Origin: Lithospermum erythrorhizon | Taxonomy: Eukaryota > Streptophyta > Magnoliopsida > Boraginales > Boraginaceae | NCBI GenBank assembly: GCA_019722365.1 | Contig: JADFUC010001380.1 | Location: 496,001 to 560,000 of the forward strand | Direction of reading: 5' to 3' | Length of the DNA stretch: 64,000 nt | Shown: one piece after another, positions 49,520 to 64,000 of the stretch | How the letters are laid out: every line of letters begins with the position of its first letter | Position numbering within the stretch: the first letter of the stretch is position 1 | Program-made: the position numbers and the translations under genes | The notes under the pieces: model-generated | Seen by the model: the letters and a program-made list of their open reading frames with translations, nothing else | What the model was told of the DNA's origin: nothing | Databases searched by the model: none

Positions 49520-50899
49520 ATGATGCAACATGTACATGTTCTCCTAGTAACATTTCCAGCACAGGGCCACATTAATCCCTGCCTCCGATTCTCCGAAAGG
49601 CTCCTCAGGATGGGGATACAGGTGACATTGGCCACCGCCAATTCGGCCATTCCTCGCTTGTTGAAATCCAAAACAGAGCAAATTGGCCTGAGTTTTGTAT
49701 CCTTCTCCGATGACGAAGAAGGATACAAACATGGGACAACTGACCCAGACAGTTATATGGTTGCGCTAAAGAAAGGTGGACTAGAAGGATTGCCAGAAAT
49801 CATTAAGGCCAATGCTGAGAAGGGAGAACCTATAACTTGCCTAGTGTACTCCCTCCTTCTTCCATGGGCGCAAACGGTGGCGCGTGAGTTTCACATTCCG
49901 TCTGCTCTTCTCTTCATTCAACCAGCTACAGTTTTGAACATATATTACCGCTACTTCAATGGCTATGAAGACGAAATATCCAAGAATTGCGATGATCCAA
50001 ATTGGACCATCCAGCTTCCCGGGCTTCCTGAAATGAAGGGTCGTGACCTCCCTTCATTTTTCAGGGATTCCGGGTTGGATGTGTTTAGTCCAGCATTGAC
50101 TTATATGGGCGAGCATGTAAAAACGCTGGACAGTGAAGAGAACCCGAGGGTACTAATCAACACATTTGAAGGTTTGGAGCCTGAAGCCCTCGGGGCAATT
50201 GAGAAATACAAAATGTTCCCTGTTGGACCGTTTTTTCCATTGTCGTTATGCAATGGAAAGAATAAGTCCTTGGGGTCTTCATTGGTCAGCGACCTGTATG
50301 AAGAATCCGACTACTATTTGAAATGGCTAAATTCCCAACCAGAATCATCAGTCGTCTACATTTCATTTGGAAGTATGTTGGTTCTACCTAAAAAACAAAC
50401 AGAGGAGATTGCGAAAGCATTGTTAGAATCAGGCAGGCCATTTTTATGGGTGATGAGAGATGACAATAAACAAGAGACATTAAGTTGCATGGAGAAACTA
50501 GAACAACAGGGAAAAATTGTGTCATGGTGTTCACAACTTGATGTTCTAATGAATCCATCTTTGGGATGTTTTGTTACACATTGCGGATGGAATTCGACTC
50601 TTGAGAGTATCATTTGTGGTGTTCCCGTCGTGGCGTTTCCACAGTGGACCGATCAAACAACGAATGCAAAGCTGCTGGAAGATGTGTGGAGGACTGGAGT
50701 TAGGGTGGCAACAAGTGAAGATGGGACAGTTGAGAGTGATGAGGTCCATAGATGTATTGAGATTTTGATGAGTGATAATGAAGGGGGAGAGTTCAGGAGA
50801 AATACGTTGAAATGGAAGGATTTGGCTAGGGATGCAATGGAGGAAGGTGGATGTTCAGATATGAATTTGAAGGCATTCTTTGAAGAAATTGCAAAATAA
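49520..50899 (+). CDS. UDP-glycosyltransferase, UGT75-type
   Basis: A family-1 glycosyltransferase that moves sugar, most likely glucose, from UDP-sugar to a small hydroxylated or carboxylated acceptor in the cytosol. It has no intron and 459 residues, normal for the UGT75/anthocyanin 5-O-glucosyltransferase group. The N-terminus HVHVLLVTFPAQGHINP carries the catalytic histidine (H17). The 44-residue PSPG box runs from about W336 (WCSQLDVLMNPSLGCFVTHC) to PQWTDQ; the terminal Gln is usual for UDP-glucose users. The segment WLNSQPESSVVYISFGSM before it is intact. An adjacent ATG at codon 2 makes the exact start uncertain by one residue. A tandem pseudogene copy lies 1.5 kb downstream. The acceptor cannot be predicted. 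Confidence 0.93.
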   Translation: MMQHVHVLLVTFPAQGHINPCLRFSERLLRMGIQVTLATANSAIPRLLKSKTEQIGLSFVSFSDDEEGYKHGTTDPDSYMVALKKGGLEGLPEIIKANAEKGEPITCLVYSLLLPWAQTVAREFHIPSALLFIQPATVLNIYYRYFNGYEDEISKNCDDPNWTIQLPGLPEMKGRDLPSFFRDSGLDVFSPALTYMGEHVKTLDSEENPRVLINTFEGLEPEALGAIEKYKMFPVGPFFPLSLCNGKNKSLGSSLVSDLYEESDYYLKWLNSQPESSVVYISFGSMLVLPKKQTEEIAKALLESGRPFLWVMRDDNKQETLSCMEKLEQQGKIVSWCSQLDVLMNPSLGCFVTHCGWNSTLESIICGVPVVAFPQWTDQTTNAKLLEDVWRTGVRVATSEDGTVESDEVHRCIEILMSDNEGGEFRRNTLKWKDLARDAMEEGGCSDMNLKAFFEEIAK

Positions 50900-52158
50900 T
50901 GTGACCACTGGAATACTTATATTGTCATTGGTTCTTGTTTTAGTTTACTCTTTAGTTTTGAATAATGATACTAGTTTGGTTTATTATCAGCATTTTCATT
51001 GTACTTTATTCCATCAAGAAGATGGAGCACCTTCTCATCATCTCCTTGCCTATTATATATCAATTCAAGTATGATAATAAAATCAAAAGATTAGTTTTAT
51101 AGTGACCTTGTCTCAATCATTTCTTCACAGTATCTTCTAATTTTCGCATTTCATATAGTAGAATATTTATTCTAATTTTTATTGAAATTTCATAGTACAA
51201 TGAACATTGAAGATGAAATTTATGCATTCCAAATATATTTTGTTTTACAATGTTGTAGAACTGACCCATCAACAGATGCTGTCCAGAAATATGAAAAGAA
51301 ATTTGAGATTGTTACCATTTTACCATTGCATGCATTATTGGCCAATTGAAGTCGACGCATATGATGAAACTGGACAAGAAGGCTCATGTCATGCATGACT
51401 AAACGTGATTATTACAGTAATACTTAATGAATCTTAATTCCATATGCAATCTCCCACTATTTCAGACTTCATTAAAAACATTGATTCACTTCTCAAAACA
51501 ATCCTCATCTCCTATATATAAATAGTGAATGAAACATTACATCCATATATACGTTAATACAATAGTAAATAAAGACATACATTAGCCAGTAAGCAGAATG
51601 TTAAAGTCTGGGCGTTACCGATTTTCATGTAGTGTGGGTTTTGATTAATAGGAAGCGAATCGTGTATTGAAGTGGTTAAATGAAAGCTCTGTCTAAAATT
51701 CGGTGAATAACGTCCATAAATTGTATCAGTAATATTCACAGGACGGTAATTTGAGTCATTGGTATTGGTTTCGCGGTAATAAATATTCCATCCATCGATA
51801 TACTATATGATTACTAGATGATATACATGTCCGCGTGTTTCTAGGGAGCAAAAATGTTACTACCTTCATCTTAGGAAGATTGTTTAGTTTTTTTTTCAAA
51901 AAAAAATTAAGAAATAACATTTTAATACTAATAACAGTTGGTTTATTTCATAAATAAATACTTTAAAAATTAATTAACTGAGATAAGTTATGAAAAATAA
52001 AAAAGAGTAAAAATAGGCGATGTTCGTGAGATGGAAGAGTAATATAATAGGTGAGAGCACTTTGAATTGGCTAGATATCATTTGGAAAACTATTTGTTTT
52101 TGACTTATTGTAAAGTTATTTATAATAATATAATAGTGAAATTTAAGTATACAATTAC
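50900..52158. other. Spacer between the two UGT copies
   Basis: No gene is visible. The sequence 51363-51401 (ATGAAACTGGACAAG ... CATGTCATGCATGAC) resembles 47337-47377. The spacer includes the 3' end of the first UGT transcript. Confidence 0.5.
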
Positions 52159-52230
52159 ACATGCTCATCGTCACCTCAAACGTCATACCACATTTTGAAG
52201 TCATCACAAATGTTTATAGGCTATTTAAGC
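52159..52230 (+). promoter_or_regulatory. Conserved promoter block of the UGT pseudogene
   Basis: Positions 52159-52186 are identical to the 28-bp block upstream of the intact UGT. The TATA region of the intact gene (GGCTATTTATAAAC) corresponds here to GGCTATTTAAGCC at 52219-52231, so the TATA box has been lost. Confidence 0.6.
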
Positions 52231-52383
52231 CAATAATCATCCAACCTTTATTGAATCAGCCAAAAAACATCTCAACATATAGTACTATAGTATTAGTACT
52301 ACATCTCTTACAACTATATACTGTACTAAACTTTGATTCATCAAAACAATTGTCCACAATATTTGATAAACCAAAAACTATAT

Positions 52384-53755
52384 ATGATGCAACATGTACA
52401 TGTTCTCCTTGTAATATTTCCAGCTCAGGGCCATATTAATCCCTCCCTCCGATTCGCCGAAAGGCTCCTCGGGATGGGGATACAAGTGACTCTGGCAACA
52501 AGCGATTTGGCCATAAATCGCTTGTTGAAATCCGAAAATGAGCTCATTAGTGACTTGAATTTTGCATCCTTCTCGGATGGTCATGGCGAAGAAGGATACA
52601 AACATGGGATAACCGATCCCAAACGTTACTTGGCTGAGCTAAAGAAAGGAGGATTGCTAAGGTTGCCTGAAATAATTAAAACGAGTGATAACAAGGGCCA
52701 ACATGTAACATGCCTATTGTACTCACTCTTTGCCCCGTGGGCTGCAACGGTAGCGCGTGAATTTCACATCCCATCCTCTCTCTTTTTTATTCAACCCGCC
52801 ACTGTTTTTAATTTATATTACCACTATTTCAATGGCTATGAAGATGAAATATCGAGGAACTGCAATGATCCGAATTGGACCATCCAGCTTCCTGGACTAC
52901 CTTTAATGAAGGGTCGTGACCTCCCTTCTTTTCTTCGGGTGCCAGAGAGTCCAGGGTTAGCTTACATGTACGAGCATCTAAAAACCCTGGACACCGAAGA
53001 ACACCCGAAGGTACTAATCAACACATTTGAGGGGTTGGAGCCTGAGCCACTTAGGGCAATGGAGAAGTACAAAATGTTTCCCGTTGGACCATTTATTCCA
53101 TTGTCGATATATGATGGGAAAAAGAAGTCAGATGCTTCAGTGGTCAGTAATATCGCTGAAGCATCTGATGACTTATTCTTGGTACAGTGCCGGTCGAGAA
53201 TGGAAATGATTGTCGTTTCGTTTTAGGTATGATGGTTATATACAAAAACAAACAGAGGAGATTGCGAAAGCTTTGTTAGAATCAGGCAGACCATTTTTAT
53301 GGGTGATACGAGATGATAATATAGAAGAAAAACTAAGTTGTTTGGAAAAACTACTAGAACAAGGAAAAATCGTGTCATGGTGTTCACAACTTGAGGTGCT
53401 AATGAATCCATCTTTGGGATGTTTTGTTACACATTGCGGATGGAATTCGACTCTGGAGAGTATAATTTGTGGGGTTCCCGTTGTGGCGTTCCCTCAGTGG
53501 ACTGATCAAATGACGAATGCAAAGCTGCTAGAAGACGTATGGAGGACTGGAGTTAGAGTAGTGTCAAAAAATGAGTATGGGATTGTTGAGAGTGGTGAAG
53601 TTCAAAGATGTATTGAGATTGTGATGGGTGATAATGAAGGGGCAGAGTTTACTAGAAATGCTTTGAAATTGAAGGATATAGCTAGGGATGCAATGAAGGA
53701 GGGTGGATGTTCAGATATGAATTTGAAGGCATTCTTTCAAGACATTGTAAAATAA
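52384..53755 (+). pseudogene. UGT75-type glycosyltransferase, tandem copy, disrupted
   Basis: This is a close tandem copy of the upstream UGT. The frame is open from MMQHVHVLLVIFPAQGHINP to about SNIAEASDDLF (residue 263). It then runs into about 60 nt that no longer resemble the intact gene and ends at TAG (53222-53224, after MIVVSF). Coding sequence resumes in another frame from QKQTEEIAKALL near 53249 to the normal end VK-stop at 53755, with a complete PSPG box. The segment WLNSQPxSSVVYxSFGSM is missing in every frame, and the net length change against the intact copy is -5 nt over that block. This is more than a single sequencing error. The promoter also lacks its TATA box. Confidence 0.85.
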
Positions 53756-54383
53756 GTTCACCTCTAGAATCTGTTTATTTTTAGTGGTTCTCTTTTTAAG
53801 TTAATTGTAATTATTGAATAATAATAGTATGATTAGTTATTTAGTTGGCGTTTTCCATTGTAATATGTTTCACCTAGGTTGTAACTTGTAAGTAGCAATA
53901 AGATCATTGTACAAGATAATACATGCATTACATGAAAAAGAGGTAGAGTCTTGATCATCAAATGTATCCATATTTCTTTCTTCTTATGCTGCCAAGTGAA
54001 AAAGATGTATAGAGTCTTGATCATCAATTGGAGTACAAAAGCTTGCACTTCTATATTAAAATCACAAAAGAACATATAGATGCTGCTAGAGAAAAGTAGA
54101 TTAGATAGCCAAGCTAACAATCATATCTTCCTGATCTACATTAGCTTACCTCAATTTTTTTCTCAAACTATGATAACCCTTCAACTTTCATGCCTCTGGT
54201 CAGGAAGAGATCATCATCACCTCTTCATACTAAAACTTGTTTTATTCTCTCGATTTCGCCAGGAAATGTAGATCAACTTCCCACCTCATAAGTCATGAAA
54301 AGGAGGAACAAATGCTCTCACATGGCAGAAAGAGGATATCAGGAGAAGACTTTCCGAGAAATCCCAAGTCCACTGTATGTACA
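53756..54383. other. Intergenic region between the UGT pseudogene and SEC23
   Basis: The two units converge here. It holds the 3' regions of both. A GAGTCTTGATCATCAA word occurs twice (near 53947 and 54013). No gene is seen. Confidence 0.5.
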
Positions 54384-59859
<5,476 letters not shown>

Positions 59860-61303
59860 TATCAATTTTTTTTATTATGTTCAATTTGGGAATAATTAAT
59901 TAACATGAAGATGGCGATTTGGGTGTTTTAGTGGGTGGGGGATGAGTAACTGTTTTGGGTTTCAGGTGAGAGGGACTAAAAGCACCCCAGAATATTATTC
60001 AAAATGTAAGAAATGTATTTTCTCCTTAAATGAGGTTAATTTCGCAGGATAAATATCGTTGAATTAGGCAACGTTTAAATGTATTCTTTATCTGCTTACC
60101 AAAATAATCTTTGTTTTGGGATGAAGTATTATTCTTTTGTTGCCTTAAGTGTAGTAATTCTGAAATTATGTTCGAGGTAAAATAGTCGTTCGATCTTAAA
60201 AAAACAACATTTGGGTATTATTGTATGTTGATCAGCTTTTAAGTGATTTAGATGGATGCCAAGAGCATGTAACTTTCAATTCCTTTAAATTTTATTTAAA
60301 AATTCACTTTAAAATATTAAATTTTTTATTTTTACGGATTGCTTTTTATATATATATTCTTTAGAGATTTTAGCATTATTCATTTAAATATTATTGAAAA
60401 TAATAGTGAAGAATAAATTTAGGAGTGAAAGAGAATTTGAATAAATAATTTTATAGGGGAACATTTTATTTTAGAAGGAAATTTAAAACTTAATTTTTTA
60501 AATTTTTAATGTATTTTTAAAACTTTTAGGGGAGGCGATGTGTAATATACAAGCCTGTTGAAGAGTACAAAATAGGAGTAAAATGACTATTTTAGTCCTA
60601 TATTTATAAGTGTAGCGTTTAGAAAGTTTCACTTAGGGGCAAATAAACTTAGATTTCATATACGGAGTAATATTTTTTTTTTTACTATTTGAGTGTGCTT
60701 ATAGAAGGACTACGATCTAGGTCGCTCGTAAACAATTTCCTAAATTTCATTTTTCAATCATAACTTATTTTTTAGTTAGTTTTTTATGCATATTGTTCAA
60801 CAGATTCTCTATTATTCGATCTAATATTGAAAAATGAGGACAAATTTAGGGTATGAATAGCCGAAATAAATAATTTTATATAGACTCAACTTATTTTAGT
60901 GGAGTAAAAAAGGAAATAATTATTTTTAATAATTTCAACCTCTATAGTAATATTTAGGGAAGTCATATCTTTCCCCTTATTTATTCTGATCGAATATATC
61001 GTCGATACACTTAGAGTGATATTATCGAGTTTGATTTTGAGTATTAAGTAATTATTTAGTTATTGTTATTAAGGAAGGCAAAAAAATAATTCATCACCAA
61101 AATTTGATAAAATGACGGTTAGATATAATATATTTAAAATAATAGATGATTCATCGGCTGTGTATTTAGTAATAGTAACTAATTATATTCCTAGTAACCT
61201 AAGTATTAATTACAACTTCATAGATTTTTTTTATTTGCCGTTCACAGCAATTTCCTTCTACTTGTTCTTGAAATCATCTTGTCGAAAGCTCATATATTTG
61301 CGT
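59860..61303. other. Upstream region of SEC23
   Basis: AT-rich DNA holding the SEC23 promoter (minus strand). No gene is recognised. A TACGGAGTAATA scrap near 60660 resembles a MITE end. Confidence 0.45.
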
Positions 61304-61483
61304 ATGCAAACAAGAGTTGCTTTTTTCTTGATGGCTTATTTCCTTTGGACTTCATTGGTATTTAGCTGCAGCTTCTATGGCGAAGATTCTAATGCAAGTC
61401 TGCATCACTTCGATTCTTACCCACAATATTTGATATTTGGAGGAGTTTTTGAAAGAATTATTGGAAAAAATGGGTGTTTTTAA
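61304..61483 (+). CDS. Possible small secreted peptide (59 aa), speculative
   Basis: From an internal ATG the frame reads MQTRVAFFLMAYFLWTSLVF, an N-terminus of signal-peptide type, then SCSFYGEDSNASLHHFDSYP and a short tail ending GKNGCF. Short plant peptide precursors often look like this, but I recognise no family motif. There is no obvious TATA box, and the frame also extends upstream as low-complexity sequence. It may be chance. Confidence 0.2.
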   Translation: MQTRVAFFLMAYFLWTSLVFSCSFYGEDSNASLHHFDSYPQYLIFGGVFERIIGKNGCF

Positions 61484-62080
61484 GATTTGAGTTATTTGTG
61501 GGAGTTTATTGAAAGAAAGTAGTAGATTGTAAAAACCCATTTTGTTGTTAAGATTTGAGGTATTTGTGAGGGATTTAATTGTCCAAGAATGTTTCTTAGT
61601 CGGGATGGATGGTTGGTGAGTGGAGTTAGGTTAGAGCCCAAAGCATTCTGAGTAGCGAAGTCTTGAATTGAGCTTAACTTTTATCTTATCCAACATCTGA
61701 TTAGAACTAGAAGTGACAGGAGCCCGGCCCACTTAAGGATTGGAGGCTCCCGAGCGTGCTGATGTCGCGTGTCACGAGGGCAGGGTTAAACGAAACTTGG
61801 TCAGGCCGTCCAGATTAAAGAGTTGCGGGCGCATTGAGACCGAGACCGTTGTATCGGGGCAGAGCGTGGTATACTTTAGTATGATTGCCGAAATTGATCT
61901 AGGCCTACATTTTTTTGTTTCAAAGTCTCACGTTTATAATTAGTGGTGTCTGGATTTAATATAAAAAAAATTTGAGCAGTGATGGCCAATTAAATAAATA
62001 ACATTTGTAATGAAATATGATTCTTATAAACTTCATCATTTTGATCTTCTAATCATTTCTTCCCCCTAGCATGTCTGCTC

Positions 62081-62081
<1 letters not shown>
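61484..62081. other. Intergenic region with a local GC-rich island
   Basis: No gene is seen. The stretch of about 61715-61870 is distinctly GC-rich (GGAGCCCGGCCCACTTAAGG, TGCGGGCGCATTGAGACCGA) in otherwise AT-rich DNA. Its nature is unknown; it may be debris of a transposon. Confidence 0.45.
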
Positions 62082-62135
<54 letters not shown>

Positions 62136-62166
62136 GTGTATTATTATTATTATTATTATTATTATT
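62082..62166. repeat. (ATT)n microsatellite, interrupted once
   Basis: About 27 ATT units, interrupted by GTGT near 62136. Confidence 0.95.
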
Positions 62167-62220
62167 TTCATCTTTGTAGTGATTCTTTAATTAAGGTCAA
62201 GGCTATGGCTGTTAAGTTGA

Positions 62221-62755
62221 AAAAGGAGGAAATTGAAATTTTGGTGTCCGGAAGACCAAAAAACGTGTACTAACCCCTTTATCAAATCGAAAAGTTTCAT
62301 AAATGAAGATTTTCACCATGAAAATTATTTATGTCCAAGCTAATTTTTTGGTCGTTCAATCCTTTAACATGTTTCATTGAATAATAATCGAAGAAAAAGA
62401 GGAAATTTAAATTTGGTGTGGAAGACGAAAATCGATACTAACCCCCTTTGTCAAATCAACAAATTTCAAAAATAGAGTTTTTCTGATAAAAATTAATTTA
62501 AGATTAGGCCAGTTTTTTGGTCTATCATTCCTTTAACATGTTCAAGTTGATTAATTGAGAAAAGAGGAAATTGAAATTTTGGTGTCAGGGAGATCAAAAA
62601 GCGTGTACTAATCCCTTTTCGAATCGACAAATTTCAAAAATGGAGTTTTTTACATAAAAATTAATTCCGTTCGAGCCAAGTTTTTGGTCTATCATTCTTT
62701 TAACATGTTCAAAATTGATTAGTTGAAAAAAGAGGAAGTTGAAATTTTGGCATAC
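62221..62755. repeat. Tandem array of ~170-bp units (about 3.2 copies)
   Basis: Units start near 62221, 62395, 62560 and 62730 (the last partial). Each begins AAAGAGGAAATTGAAATTTT and contains GTACTAAYCCCTTT, CAAATTTCAAAAATRGAGTT, TTTTTGGTCTATCATTC and TTTAACATGTTCAA in the same order. The spacing of 165-174 bp is nucleosome-like, as in plant satellites. Confidence 0.85.
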
Positions 62756-63236
62756 AAATTATTTTATTGCCCATTAATATCATCTATATTTTTTCATTAT
62801 TGTTTGTTGAAAACAATAATAGAAAAGACGAGTTACAACTTCATACATTAATGATTCTTTTGAATGTAAATAGCTTTATTGATCCGGCTTTTGGGCTATT
62901 CAATTGAATGAAATATAATTACCCATTAATGCCATACCGAAAATGGCAATTGATGTACAATATTGGAATCTTTTTTTTTTTCTTTCTAATTTTAAGAATT
63001 GACCAATTTCTCAATAAAAGAAGATACAATTAAGATGATCTAATTGTAGTATTATTTAGTGTAAAGTAAATAATCAAGTAAAAAATATAATAACAGTTTC
63101 ATATACTACTATTTAAAGACACCATTAATGAGATACTGAGAAAGATACATATACTAATAACTAATTTATACTAAAACGATACATATTGATAATTTCCAAA
63201 CCATAAAATTACATTAATATTTCCCATATCTCACCA
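62756..63236. other. 3' flank of the transporter gene
   Basis: AT-rich DNA without a gene. It contains the expected 3' untranslated region of the minus-strand transporter. Confidence 0.5.
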
Positions 63237-64000
63237 TTAAGGGCTTGCCATATTATCACATGGTCTTCTTTCATCTTGGTTACGAGTCTCATTAGAATCA
63301 TTTCGCCTAAGTTCTATGAGCGTCAACCTCCAAAAAATGTATGAACCAAACAATTGATCAATCTCTTCAAGAGTCATGCCCTTAGTCTCAGGCAAGAATA
63401 AGTAGAAATACACGAACCCAATTGCAGCAATGGCTGAATATATGAAGAACGACCCCCCCGTGGAGACCGCCGACGATAGGGGCAAAAATGTCATAGAAAT
63501 TAACCCACTCATTACCCTGTTTAGCACAACTCCAATGCTACAACCTTGTGCTCGCAATGCCATAGGGAAGACCTCCGAACAATACACATAACCTATAGGA
63601 CCCATCCCTATAGAGAATGCGGCGACATATGCAAAAATACAAAATATTCTAAGCGCAACACATGCAATAACTCTATGATCAGGATTATGATCGACCACTT
63701 TTAGTCCTATTGCTAGGAAAAATAGTGTCAAGGCCATCGGACCAATACTCGAGAGGACTAAAGGCCTTCGCCCAATCCTATCAAGGAAAAATGTAGCTAC
63801 AAGTATGAAAAGCGTCTTGATAACACCCAATCCAACTTGAGCAAGTAATTGTTGACGAGTGGTTTCCATGCCAGCTTTCTTGAAGATCCTCGGACCAAAT
63901 AACACGATAGCATCGATGCCACTAGCCTGTTGGAAGAAATGGATGCCAAGAGCCACCACCAACATGTGACGAACTGCACGGGTGGGATGAACAAGCAATT
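63237..64000 (-). CDS. Polyol/monosaccharide transporter (MFS), C-terminal half
   Basis: This is a proton-coupled sugar or sugar-alcohol carrier of the plasma membrane, cut by the window edge. The visible 254 codons begin inside the cytoplasmic loop (LVHPTRAVRHMLVVALGIHF) and cover membrane segments 7-12. They include FQQASGIDAIVLFGPRIF on segment 7, LDRIGRRPL between segments 8 and 9 (the MFS D-R-x-G-R-R motif) and LPETKGMTLEEIDQLFG after segment 12. LVHPTxAVRHML and FQQASGIDA are typical of the plant polyol transporter (PLT) group rather than hexose STPs. The stop is at 63237, after a hydrophilic tail ending NMASP. The first ATG in the visible frame is internal, so the true start lies outside the window. 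Confidence 0.9.
   Translation of the reverse strand, partial: LLVHPTRAVRHMLVVALGIHFFQQASGIDAIVLFGPRIFKKAGMETTRQQLLAQVGLGVIKTLFILVATFFLDRIGRRPLVLSSIGPMALTLFFLAIGLKVVDHNPDHRVIACVALRIFCIFAYVAAFSIGMGPIGYVYCSEVFPMALRAQGCSIGVVLNRVMSGLISMTFLPLSSAVSTGGSFFIYSAIAAIGFVYFYLFLPETKGMTLEEIDQLFGSYIFWRLTLIELRRNDSNETRNQDERRPCDNMASP

Noticed and set aside
49200..49523. A 107-codon frame just upstream of the first UGT gene.
   Set aside because: It spans the conserved promoter block and TATA box of the UGT gene and has no protein family features.
53177..53221. A GT...AG segment that might be an intron rescuing the second UGT gene.
   Set aside because: Only 45 nt long, and removing it still leaves WLNSQPxSSVVYxSFGS missing and the frame wrong.

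Overview
The window is nuclear DNA of a flowering plant, almost certainly a eudicot. It is strongly AT-rich, its genes are interrupted by GT-AG introns, and it holds plant-specific families: a TMK receptor kinase, a GH17 glucanase with an X8 domain, UGT75-type glucosyltransferases and a polyol/monosaccharide transporter. The intergenic DNA carries typical plant mobile-element debris (Stowaway-type MITEs, tRNA-derived SINEs, a PIF/Harbinger relic, a Helitron-like relic). I cannot fix the species from sequence alone.

Layout. 0-5 kb: gene-poor, with a reverse-strand Helitron-like relic at 2.5-4.4 kb. 5.2-7.9 kb (+): beta-tubulin with a 786-bp intron in its 5' leader. 8-12.7 kb: decayed exon-like pieces and several repeats. 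12.7-15.3 kb (-): MED26-type Mediator subunit with a TFIIS N-terminal domain, 9 exons. 15.3-23.8 kb: gene-poor, with the 5' part of a UBAC2-like gene and two Stowaway-type MITEs. 23.8-26.6 kb (+): NUDT16-like Nudix hydrolase with a SINE in intron 1. 27.2-29.4 kb (-): EMG1/NEP1 rRNA methyltransferase, convergent with NUDT16. 30.2-31.6 kb: a diverged 480-bp direct duplication. 32.9-35.7 kb: broken PIF/Harbinger transposon carrying a nested 101-bp insertion. 36.5-38.2 kb (-): GH17 glucan endo-1,3-beta-glucosidase. 39.6-40.6 kb: a degenerate tandem array and a second SINE. 42.3-45.5 kb (+): TMK4-like leucine-rich-repeat receptor kinase. 49.5-53.8 kb (+): tandem UGT75-type pair, the first intact and the second a pseudogene. 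54.4-59.9 kb (-): SEC23 COPII coat subunit, 13 exons. 62.1-62.8 kb: an ATT microsatellite and a 170-bp tandem array. 63.2 kb to the edge (-): C-terminal half of a polyol/monosaccharide transporter.

The genes are an ordinary mixture of housekeeping (tubulin, EMG1, SEC23, MED26, Nudix) and wall, signalling or specialised-metabolism genes (GH17, TMK4, UGT75, transporter). Nothing suggests they form one pathway; only the UGT pair is a true cluster, made by local duplication. The multi-exon models (MED26, NUDT16, EMG1, SEC23, GH17, tubulin, TMK4) were built by hand from splice sites, and each gives a coding length divisible by three with family-consistent joins. I found no single undescribed system. 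The most informative signals are the motif-rich tubulin leader intron, the SINE with a 17-bp target duplication, a MITE making up most of a SEC23 intron, the decayed UGT copy that keeps a promoter block, and the tandem arrays.
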